DNA from: Desulfofundulus thermosubterraneus DSM 16057
Lineage (GTDB): Bacteria > Bacillota > Desulfotomaculia > Desulfotomaculales > Desulfovirgulaceae
Assembly: GCF_900142025.1 (NCBI RefSeq)
Contig: NZ_FQZM01000011.1
Coordinates: 1 to 64,000 of the forward strand
Direction of reading: 5' to 3'
Length of the DNA stretch: 64,000 nucleotides
The notes under the pieces were generated by a model. It was not told the DNA's origin. It ran no database searches and saw only the letters and a list, made by a program, of their open reading frames with translations. Positions 58,064 through 64,000 of the stretch are shown here, one piece after another (the stretch's first letter is position 1; each line of letters opens with the position of its first letter). Both the position numbers and the translations under genes were made by a program.

Positions 58064-58523
58064 GTGGTGGTTAGAGTGAACGAACTGATGCGGGTCAATC
58101 TTGATCCGGTGGTTGAACAGGTTAAAGCAGCACTGCAAAATTTTCCCCAGGTGGCCGGTGCTTATTTGTTTGGCTCCATTCTGAGGCTATGCCGGCCGGA
58201 TAGTGATATTGACCTGGGCCTAATATTGGAGCCGGGGATTAATACTGGATAGTGTCGAATAAGACCAGCTGGAATCAGCCATATCTCTTTTGCTTCCGCC
58301 TTATGAAGGACGTCCCTATGATATTGTTTTGCTGAACCCGGAAAGACTGCTTTTTGCTTTTCGGGTGATTAAAGAAGGGAAATTAATCTATGCCAGGGAT
58401 ATGGAGCGCATTACCGATGTAATGGAGTACGTCAGTAGAAGGTATGCCGATCTGTACCCGCGGTACCGGGCGGCACTGGAAGAAATTTTTGTTGGGGTGA
58501 TGGCCGGTGGGCCTGGATCGTGA
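58064..58523 (+). pseudogene. Broken MNT nucleotidyltransferase
   Basis: The first part (from ~58064 or GTG 58075) has AYLFGSILRLCRPDSDIDLGLILEPG, a complete nucleotidyltransferase active site split here into two motifs, FGSILRLCRPDSDIDLG and LILEPG. It then stops at TAG 58250. A continuation in another frame, DQLESAISLLLPPYEGRPYD then IVLLNPERLLFAF, runs to TGA 58523 but is preceded by an in-frame TAA at 58260. So there is a frameshift near 58240 plus a stop. It resembles a decayed antitoxin. Confidence 0.8.
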
Positions 58524-58740
58524 ACGGATAATGGCCAAAATTAGCTATATACGGGAACAGGTGACCAGCATTAATGAGGTGTTGAATAGCAAAAAAAGAA
58601 GACGTTGATGCTTTCTTGGCGCACCTGTGCGGGGCTTTTTCCCTGCTGTGTTATCTTATATTAGCGGTAGCCGGGGGTAAAAGCTGGCCAGCCTGGCATC
58701 AATCACCGGTTGCCAGCGCTTTTCCTGGGGAAGAGGTTCC
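58507..58740 (+). pseudogene. Remnant of a HEPN (DUF86) gene
   Basis: GTG 58507 overlaps the end of the broken MNT gene and gives LDRERIMAKISYIREQV, the typical DUF86 N-terminus, but stops at TGA 58608 after 33 codons. A shift at the A-run (58591-58597) opens a frame reading EDVDAFLAHLCGAFSLL to the stop codon near 58748. The catalytic R-X4-H region is not seen, so the toxin is inactive. Confidence 0.6.
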
Positions 58741-58786
58741 AGTTCCTAACAAATAATCCGTTTGGATCAAAAACGGGGGAGATAAG

Positions 58787-59212
58787 ATGAGCGATGGACA
58801 TGTCACCCTGTCCGGGGAATTGAAAGAGTGGCTTTTAAATGACCCTTTCCCCAGGTTGCTGGGGGTGGAAATAGTGGAGCTCGAGCCCGGTTATTCCCGG
58901 GTGAGGTTGAAGGTGACGGAGCAGATGACCAACATTCACGGCATTACCCACGGGGGGGTCATTTTTACCGTGGCCGATGTGGCCTTTGGTATCGCCAGTA
59001 ATTCCCGGGGTGTGCCAGCCGTTGGTATAAATATGAACATCAGCTATTTAAAGAAAAGTGTTCCCGGGGATGAACTGGTGGCCACCGCCCGGGAGGAAAA
59101 TTTAACCCGCCATACCGGGTTGTACCGGATTACCGTGGAGAACCAGCGGGGGGAACTGCTGGCCGTAGCTTCGGGCCTGGTCTACCGGCAGAACCAGCAA
59201 AAGGAAACCTGA
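58787..59212 (+). CDS. PaaI-type hotdog thioesterase
   Basis: The 141-residue protein has the PaaI-family motif NIHGITHGGVIFTVADVAFG and an ending with VPAVGINMNISYLKKSVPGD. It likely hydrolyses aromatic or medium acyl-CoA esters, substrate unknown. GGGGGAG precedes the ATG. It faces the small gene on the other strand, with a shared terminator between. Confidence 0.88.
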   Translation: MSDGHVTLSGELKEWLLNDPFPRLLGVEIVELEPGYSRVRLKVTEQMTNIHGITHGGVIFTVADVAFGIASNSRGVPAVGINMNISYLKKSVPGDELVATAREENLTRHTGLYRITVENQRGELLAVASGLVYRQNQQKET

Positions 59213-59282
59213 CCCCGGATTTTAAAATGATGGGAGGTGCCAGGGGGCAGTATCCCCCTTATTGGCTGACTCCAAATTAGGA

Positions 59283-59311
59283 AAGCCCTGGGCTACTGAC
59301 CCGGGGCTTTT
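59283..59311. terminator. Terminator after the PaaI-type gene, possibly bidirectional
   Basis: AAGCCC-T-GGG (59283-59292) pairs with CCC-G-GGGCTT (59300-59309), followed by TTT on the plus strand. The minus-strand small gene ends at 59324, so the same hairpin can end it. Confidence 0.75.
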
Positions 59312-59323
59312 GCCTAATGCTCC

Positions 59324-59491
59324 TTACTTATCCTTTCTTTTGGTGGTCAGGTTATTTGGCGGTGTTTTATAGGGGTTTTCTCTCAAGTGTTTGCCTTTTG
59401 CGTTCAGGTCCCAGAGTTCCAGGGGGGATTCTTCTCTTACAAGCTCATGCCGGAAGGTCTTTTGTTCTTTGCGGATTTCGTTTTTGCTCAC
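59324..59491 (-). CDS. 55-residue charged small protein
   Basis: A short gene on the minus strand begins at GTG 59491, six bases after GGAGGT, and ends at TAA 59324. The product (SKNEIRKEQKTFRHELVREE then SPLELWDLNAKGKHLRENPY) is highly charged and has no cysteine, signal or membrane segment. Codon use and the good ribosome site argue that it is real. No family is recognised. Confidence 0.6.
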   Translation of the reverse strand: MSKNEIRKEQKTFRHELVREESPLELWDLNAKGKHLRENPYKTPPNNLTTKRKDK

Positions 59492-59623
59492 ATTGGCACC
59501 TCCGGATGATAGTGTATCCGATGCAAGGCTGGTTATTCAACATGGTTGGCATCGATTTTGCGACACACAAACCACGGGAGTAACCTTACAGGCGCTATAT
59601 TATGCATGGTCGGGGGTGAGAGG

Positions 59624-60187
59624 ATGCAGACCATCGGAAGGGTGGCCATCAAGCTGGCCGTGGCGGAGAGGGAAGAGCTTCCGGCGCTGCTCGCCGAGGT
59701 CGAAAGATTGGGGTACCGGGCCGTTGTGGGTAAGGTGGGCTCCATGACTGCGGAAAAGGTGGTGGCCGCGGTGGAAACGGCCGTTCAGCGGGAGCAGTTC
59801 CTGGAAAGCGGGTACAGGCACGTCCATTCCCTCTACCACGCCATCATCGAGGTCTTCTATGGGGTCTGCCGCGGGCAGCTGGAGCTGGGTCAAATACTGC
59901 GTACCGTTGGTCTAAATTTTGCGGTGGTGAGAGGTCCCCGGATGATCCCGGCCGAGGGTAATAACGACGAATGGCTTGATCCTGAAATTTTGATCATTTC
60001 CACCTGGCGCTACCAGGTACGGGTGATGACCTCAATTTCCCGGGCCGTATTGAATCATGCTTTATTGTATGCTAAAATGTATGCAGCAATGTCTGACATT
60101 TGGGGTGATAACTATGGAGCAGGTACGCACGACGATTCGCATGCCCACCAGTCTTCTGAAATCCATAGAGGAGGTACGCAACCCTGA
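59624..60187 (+). pseudogene. hutP: HutP-like antiterminator with a foreign 3' end
   Basis: Residues 1-~115 from ATG 59624 match HutP, the His-responsive RNA-binding antiterminator: GRVAIKLAVAEREELPALLA, GKVGSMTAEKVVAAVETAV, YRHVHSLYHAIIEVFYGVCR and LRTVGLNFAVVRG. After EGNNDEW the family similarity stops, and 59988-60050 is a 63-bp copy (60 identical) of 61072-61134, inside the amidohydrolase gene. The frame then runs by chance to 60187 and overlaps mazE. The C-terminal part of HutP, which helps form the hexamer and metal/His site, is lost. Confidence 0.8.
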
Positions 60188-60374
60188 AGAATTTCCGACT
60201 TTGAGCGACTTCGTGCGGAGTGCGGTAGAACGGTATGTCAAGGAGCTAAAACGGAAGAAGCTTGCGGAAGAGTGTCGCCGGTTGGCGGAAGAAGAAGATC
60301 TCGCGGCCTGGGCGGAAGCAGACTTTTCGGAATATATAGAAAGAATGGCCCGGGCCGAAAGGGGAGAGCTTTGA
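60114..60374 (+). CDS. Ribbon-helix-helix antitoxin (MazE-like)
   Basis: The 86-residue protein has an N-terminal RHH fold (QVRTTIRMPTSLLKSIEEV then SDFVRSAVERYVKELKRKK) and an acidic C-terminal tail (EEDLAAWAEADFSEYIE) of the type that binds MazF. ATG 60114 follows GGGGTGATAAC. The stop overlaps the toxin start by one base. Confidence 0.85.
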   Translation: MEQVRTTIRMPTSLLKSIEEVRNPEEFPTLSDFVRSAVERYVKELKRKKLAEECRRLAEEEDLAAWAEADFSEYIERMARAERGEL

Positions 60375-60706
60375 TGCCCGCCGAAATTCCCCGTCCAGGA
60401 GATATTTATAGAGTTAGTCTGGAAGGAACGGGCCATATTCTTCGGGGGCCTCACTATGCGGTGGTGGTGTCCGATGAACCATTTAACTATCTTTCCACCG
60501 TTGTAATCGTTCCTCTTTCTACAGGAGCCAGGCCCGCCACTTTTCGACCGGAATTAACCTTTCACGGCAAAGTCACCCGTGCACTTCCTGACCAGATACG
60601 AGCTGTTGACAAGCGTCGTTTAAAAGACTTTCAAGGCAATGTAGCCAGTACCTCTTTTTTCATGGCCCTGCAGGCCTCCCTTCAGGATCTCCTGGCATTA
60701 AATTAA
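60374..60706 (+). CDS. MazF/PemK-family mRNA interferase toxin
   Basis: The 110-residue protein has the PemK-like barrel: PRPGDIYRVSLEGTGHI, HYAVVVSDEPFNYLSTVVIV, LPDQIRAVDKRRLKDFQG. It cleaves RNA at short sites and is neutralised by the RHH antitoxin. ATG 60374 overlaps the antitoxin TGA. The frame that extends upstream to 60272 only mirrors mazE. Confidence 0.9.
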   Translation: MPAEIPRPGDIYRVSLEGTGHILRGPHYAVVVSDEPFNYLSTVVIVPLSTGARPATFRPELTFHGKVTRALPDQIRAVDKRRLKDFQGNVASTSFFMALQASLQDLLALN

Positions 60707-60769
60707 ACGTGAAAGATGGTCAGGAAAAGGCTTGTGCTCGTGTTAACAGGCGGTGGGGTTTGCCGGGGG

Positions 60770-62002
60770 TCATATATAGCTGCAGACGGGCCGGAATACA
60801 TATTTTACCCTGGCCAGGGCGCTGACGTCCTCCCAGGGGTTGCCTTCCACGGCCACCAGGAAGGCGGGTCGCCCCGGTTCGATGCGGCCCAGCATGTGCT
60901 CCAGTCCCAGGATGGCCGCGCCGTTGCGGGTGGCGGCCAGAAGAATATCCGCCGGGGAAAGGCCGGCTTCCCGGTAAAGCAGCAGTTCCTCAAGGAAGCC
61001 CTGTCCGTGGCATACACCGGTGGCCCCGGCGTCGGTGCCCACCCCCAGGGTAACGCCCATTTCCAGGGCCTTTTTGATCATTTCCACCTGGCGCCGCCAG
61101 GTGCGGGTGATGACCTCAATTTCCCGGGCCGTATATTGTGCCCGCCATTTTCCCCTCACCTGGCCGGCTACCGGGATGACCGTGGGCACCCAGGCAATAC
61201 CCCGAGCAGCCATGTAGTGCAGGGATTCTTCGCTGAGGAAATAACCGTGCTCTATGGAATCCACCCCGGCTTCCACGGCCAGGCGAACGGCATCGTCCCC
61301 GCTGGCGTGGGCCATGACCCTTAACCCCCGGCTGCGGGCGCGGTAGACTATTCGCTGCAGTTCATCCCGGGTGAACTGGGGGCCGCCCACCTGCCCGTAC
61401 CCGGAAAAGCTTACAATTCCCGATACCAGAACCTTGAGGTGGTCCACTCCCTGCCGGGCCAGGGAATCCACCGCCTTTTCCAGCTCCCCCGGGGTTAAAC
61501 CCGGTCCCAGGAAAGAGCCGTACCTTCCCTGCCGGTGCAGCGCATGCCCGCAGGCCAGTACCAGAGGCCCGGCCAACCTGCCGGTTGCAACCAGTTGTTT
61601 TACCTCAAGGCCGATACCCGCCCGGTCTCCCCCGTCCCGTACGGCTACAATGCCCTGTTCCAGGGTATTTGTTAAATCCGCCTTCACCCGCTCAAGTAAT
61701 TCCCCCCGGGCGGTCCATTGCTGCTGCGCCCTCGAAAAATCCCTGCCGTCCAAAGCCAGGTGGACGTGGCAGTCGATGAAGCCGGGGACCACAGTGCAAT
61801 TGGGGAGTTCGAGTACGGGTACCGGTTCTCGGGAATGGTCTGTGCAAAGGTATTCCTCAGGGTCATTACCGGCGGAAATGGCTATTACTTTCCCGCCCTG
61901 GACATATATCAGTCCTTCCTGGGGCGGTGCCGGCGTGCCCCGCCAGATGCGGGAGGCTTTGATGAGCAAGGTCTGGCCGGGGCCAAGATTTATTAAAGAC
62001 AT
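60770..62002 (-). CDS. Imidazolonepropionase-like amidohydrolase
   Basis: The 410-residue metal-dependent hydrolase has VVPGFIDCHVHLALDGRDF (HxH), the lysine ligand region DHLKVLVSG, AHASGDDAVRLAVEAGVDSI and a late Asp in LGVGTDAGATG. Its family includes imidazolonepropionase-like and prolidase-like enzymes; the substrate is unknown. The start ATG 62002 has GAGGATG upstream. Part of it (61072-61134) has been copied into the hutP tail. Histidine metabolism is suggested only by that neighbour. Confidence 0.82.
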   Translation of the reverse strand: MSLINLGPGQTLLIKASRIWRGTPAPPQEGLIYVQGGKVIAISAGNDPEEYLCTDHSREPVPVLELPNCTVVPGFIDCHVHLALDGRDFSRAQQQWTARGELLERVKADLTNTLEQGIVAVRDGGDRAGIGLEVKQLVATGRLAGPLVLACGHALHRQGRYGSFLGPGLTPGELEKAVDSLARQGVDHLKVLVSGIVSFSGYGQVGGPQFTRDELQRIVYRARSRGLRVMAHASGDDAVRLAVEAGVDSIEHGYFLSEESLHYMAARGIAWVPTVIPVAGQVRGKWRAQYTAREIEVITRTWRRQVEMIKKALEMGVTLGVGTDAGATGVCHGQGFLEELLLYREAGLSPADILLAATRNGAAILGLEHMLGRIEPGRPAFLVAVEGNPWEDVSALARVKYVFRPVCSYI

Positions 62003-62150
62003 GGGACATCCTCGCCTCGGTAGAAAAAGGAGTATAAAAATTTGCTCCTATGCGGGAACAAAGCAGATAATCCATACGTCATATGTTAGGAGAGACCTTT
62101 TGAGCATATTTTCATGGCACGGTCTAAAAATAAAAAGCGGGTGTTGCCCC

Positions 62151-62393
62151 ATGAGAGCTCCGGGTAAGCTCTGTCCCTACTGCGGGGGACGCGTGGTAGA
62201 AGACATTTGCTCCGAATGTGGAAGCCACTGCAATCCTCACTATCAATATTTAGATCCTTTCGAATCGGCCTGGCAGCAGGGCCGCTTCTTGCGCCGGTTA
62301 AAATATGGCAAGATTGTTGCGGGTGTTGGGTTGGCATTGTTTATATACTCATTGATTGATGTTCTTATACACTTTTTTAAGGGCACGCATTGA
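62151..62393 (+). CDS. Small zinc-ribbon protein with C-terminal membrane helix
   Basis: The 80-residue protein has two CxxC pairs (LCPYCGGRV and ICSECGSHCN), a short linker and a C-terminal helix (GKIVAGVGLALFIYSLIDVL). ATG 62151 gives the natural start; the longer open frame from 61371 is antisense to the amidohydrolase. The ribosome site is weak. It may be a membrane-anchored zinc-ribbon protein of unknown role. Confidence 0.6.
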   Translation: MRAPGKLCPYCGGRVVEDICSECGSHCNPHYQYLDPFESAWQQGRFLRRLKYGKIVAGVGLALFIYSLIDVLIHFFKGTH

Positions 62394-62452
62394 TCAGGGA
62401 CTCAATAACAGCATGAATTAAGTAAGTGGTGCCTGTGACAGCAAGACGTGTT

Positions 62453-63760
62453 CTACCGAGGCCTTTCGCCCATGGCCCGGCTTGCCGGTAAAAAAGAAAG
62501 GTAAAACATTAGCGCCGCTCCACCCAGCACCCCGGCACCAAGGCTGGAAAAAGCCAGGATCCAGCCGGCCGGACCGGAATAAACGTCAAGAATCAGCCCA
62601 AAAACTGCGGGAGACACGGTGGCGGCAATATAACCCACAAAGGTCTGCCAGGCCATGATGCGGCCTAGTTTTTCCCGGGGGGCGATTTCCGCCAGTCCGG
62701 TGGAAAATATCGGTGAATCAGCCGTAACCGTCAAGCTGTAGACCAGGCCCACCGGCAGCAACAGCCACGGCGGTGCCGGTAGCAGCCAGCCCATGGAGAA
62801 TGAACAGGCGGCGCTGGTGAGCATGATCGCCATGGCCGTGCCCGTGCGTCCCAGGCGATCTGAGAGCCAACCGGCGGCCAGGGTGGATGGAGCCCCCAGC
62901 ATTACCGACAGGGCCGTGAGGGTGGCCGCCAGGGAAGTGGCCTGGGCGTAGCGGTCTTGGAAAACGACGGTAAGAAAGGGCGTCAACCACGAACGCAACC
63001 CGTACATCTCCCACATGTGGGCCGCATAGGCCAGGATGACCAGAACCATGGCCAGGTTACGCTGGCTGGTTTCAACCTGCTGGATTCCCTGCGCCGGTTC
63101 CGGTGGCCCGGTCTGCGAAGCAAGACCGGGTGTTTCATCTCTCCCGGAACTGTTTGCCGGGATTTTTGCTTTCCGGGTGCCGGGTAAAAAGGCGGTTCCC
63201 GGTTGGCGCCACAGCCAGAAAGAAAGGGCGATAGCCGCAAAGCTGACCCCGGCCAGAGCCAGGTAGGCCTCCTGCCACGTAAAAAAAGCGGTAAGCGCCC
63301 CGGTGAGGGCAAAGGAGAGGGAAGTGCCCACCAGGTAGGAGGAAACGTAAAAACCCACTGCCCGGCCACGGGATCTGGGGGTCAGGGAAATGACTTTGAT
63401 CCCGGGCATGTAGATGCCTCCCAGCCCCGCTCCGGCCAGCGTCCGCAGCAGGGTGCCCGATAAGGCATCCCGGGCCAGCAGGGGAAAGAGGGTATGGGTG
63501 AAAGTCGATAAAATGGCTCCTCCGGCCATCACATAGCGGGCGTCAATGCGGTCGGTGAGGGGGAGGGCCACCAGGGCTGCCGCAATGTACCCGGCCTGAA
63601 AGGCAGCCACCATTATCCCGGCCTCCCCATGGCTGATCCCCCACTGCTTTTCCACCAGGGGCAGGACGGCCGGCAAACAGTAGGCCGGCAATAGTACCAG
63701 CAATTGAATTAAAGCCAGCTGTACCAGTGGGATGTGTTCCCGTTGCCGGGTTTCGCGCAT
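62453..63760 (-). CDS. Major facilitator superfamily transporter
   Basis: The 435-residue protein has 12 expected membrane segments with a central basic/Gln-rich loop (~residues 195-240). MFS signature regions are YIAAALVALPLTDRIDARYV and LAAGWLSDRLGRTGTAMAIM. Substrate is unknown. ATG 63760 has AGGTGAATAAACAAA upstream. Nothing else was found in 63761-64000. Confidence 0.88.
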   Translation of the reverse strand: MRETRQREHIPLVQLALIQLLVLLPAYCLPAVLPLVEKQWGISHGEAGIMVAAFQAGYIAAALVALPLTDRIDARYVMAGGAILSTFTHTLFPLLARDALSGTLLRTLAGAGLGGIYMPGIKVISLTPRSRGRAVGFYVSSYLVGTSLSFALTGALTAFFTWQEAYLALAGVSFAAIALSFWLWRQPGTAFLPGTRKAKIPANSSGRDETPGLASQTGPPEPAQGIQQVETSQRNLAMVLVILAYAAHMWEMYGLRSWLTPFLTVVFQDRYAQATSLAATLTALSVMLGAPSTLAAGWLSDRLGRTGTAMAIMLTSAACSFSMGWLLPAPPWLLLPVGLVYSLTVTADSPIFSTGLAEIAPREKLGRIMAWQTFVGYIAATVSPAVFGLILDVYSGPAGWILAFSSLGAGVLGGAALMFYLSFLPASRAMGERPR

Positions 63761-64000
63761 TTTGTTTATTCACCTGTTGGTATTTGACTGGTCTAATTAT
63801 TTCTTTTTTTCGCCGCCGAACTCCTTCTTTAGTGACGCGCTGAAACCACTTTTTCTGTTGTACCTGCATCCGGGCCTGGTTAAACCTTATGCGGGCCAAT
63901 TGCTTTTTGGGGACCGTTCGTTACAAAAATTGGCTAGCATCAAAAGTTATAAAAAAAATATTAGGTTCGGAACCTTCCATATGTCCAGTAATATGGGATG

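Noticed and set aside
61371-62150. Large open frame on the plus strand before the zinc-ribbon gene
   Set aside because: It is antisense to the amidohydrolase with high-GC codon shadowing; only the part from 62151 reads as a protein.
1-64000. CRISPR arrays, rRNA genes or a complete insertion sequence
   Set aside because: No regular repeat-spacer pattern, rRNA-like stretch or transposase reading frame was found by eye.

Overview
The window reads as chromosome of a spore-forming, strictly anaerobic Firmicute. The likely group is the Desulfotomaculum/Desulfofundulus/Pelotomaculum type of Peptococcaceae, but this is an inference: it rests on the moderately high GC, the sporulation genes (spoVT, yabP, yabQ, spoIIE), an Hdr electron-transfer cluster with a selenoprotein, formate-tetrahydrofolate ligase, and the gene order. 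No rRNA or tRNA gene, CRISPR array or complete insertion sequence was seen.

Layout. (1) 1-3825: an Hdr cluster, hdrA (partial), an mvhD/flpD-type gene read through an in-frame UGA (selenocysteine), an FrhB/FdhB-like iron-sulfur subunit, hdrC and hdrB. (2) 3905-6630: a two-gene LysO exporter, then a Y-family polymerase gene behind two LexA-type boxes. (3) 6668-14650: a small unknown gene, short palindromic elements, a PAS sensor without an output domain, a NarL-type two-component pair, two UPF0324 membrane proteins and a 47-residue membrane peptide. (4) 14760-19986: spoVT, mazG (yabN), hup, a SpoIID-like lipoprotein gene, yabP and yabQ. (5) 20213-41637: a propanediol/glycerol-type bacterial microcompartment (BMC) island. 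(6) 42057-50466: the other half of the conserved divIC-yabR-spoIIE-tilS-ftsH neighbourhood, plus ppx/gppA and ndk. (7) 50595-56917: a thioesterase, fhs, a UPF0251 regulator, an HD protein, and folP, folB, folK. (8) 56978-64000: a patchwork of toxin-antitoxin modules (HEPN/MNT intact, HEPN/MNT decayed, MazEF), a damaged hutP, an amidohydrolase, small proteins and an MFS transporter.

The BMC island sits exactly between yabQ and divIC, which are neighbours in Bacillus. It encodes three one- or two-domain hexameric/trimeric shell proteins plus a PduT-type shell protein, a pentameric vertex protein, B12-dependent diol/glycerol dehydratase (PduCDE) with its reactivase (PduGH), adenosyltransferase PduO, CoA-acylating aldehyde dehydrogenase PduP, phosphotransacylase PduL, PduS, an EutJ-like protein, an encapsulation-tagged flavoprotein and a butyrate-kinase-type acyl kinase. 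No PduQ alcohol dehydrogenase and no PduW are present; instead two glycerol-dehydrogenase homologues flank the shell/enzyme block. A PocR-domain histidine kinase and an AraC-type response regulator end the island and are the probable local controllers. The proposed flow is diol or glycerol to aldehyde (PduCDE), acyl-CoA (PduP), acyl-phosphate (PduL), then carboxylate plus ATP (kinase). NADH would have to be reoxidised by PduS/PduT or outside the shell.

The most rewarding observations are the selenocysteine codon with a perfect downstream hairpin, the unusual BMC redox design, the spoIIE promoter with a 21-bp spacer and 0A boxes, the hutP 3' end replaced by a 63-bp copy of the neighbouring amidohydrolase gene, and two families of short palindromic repeats.
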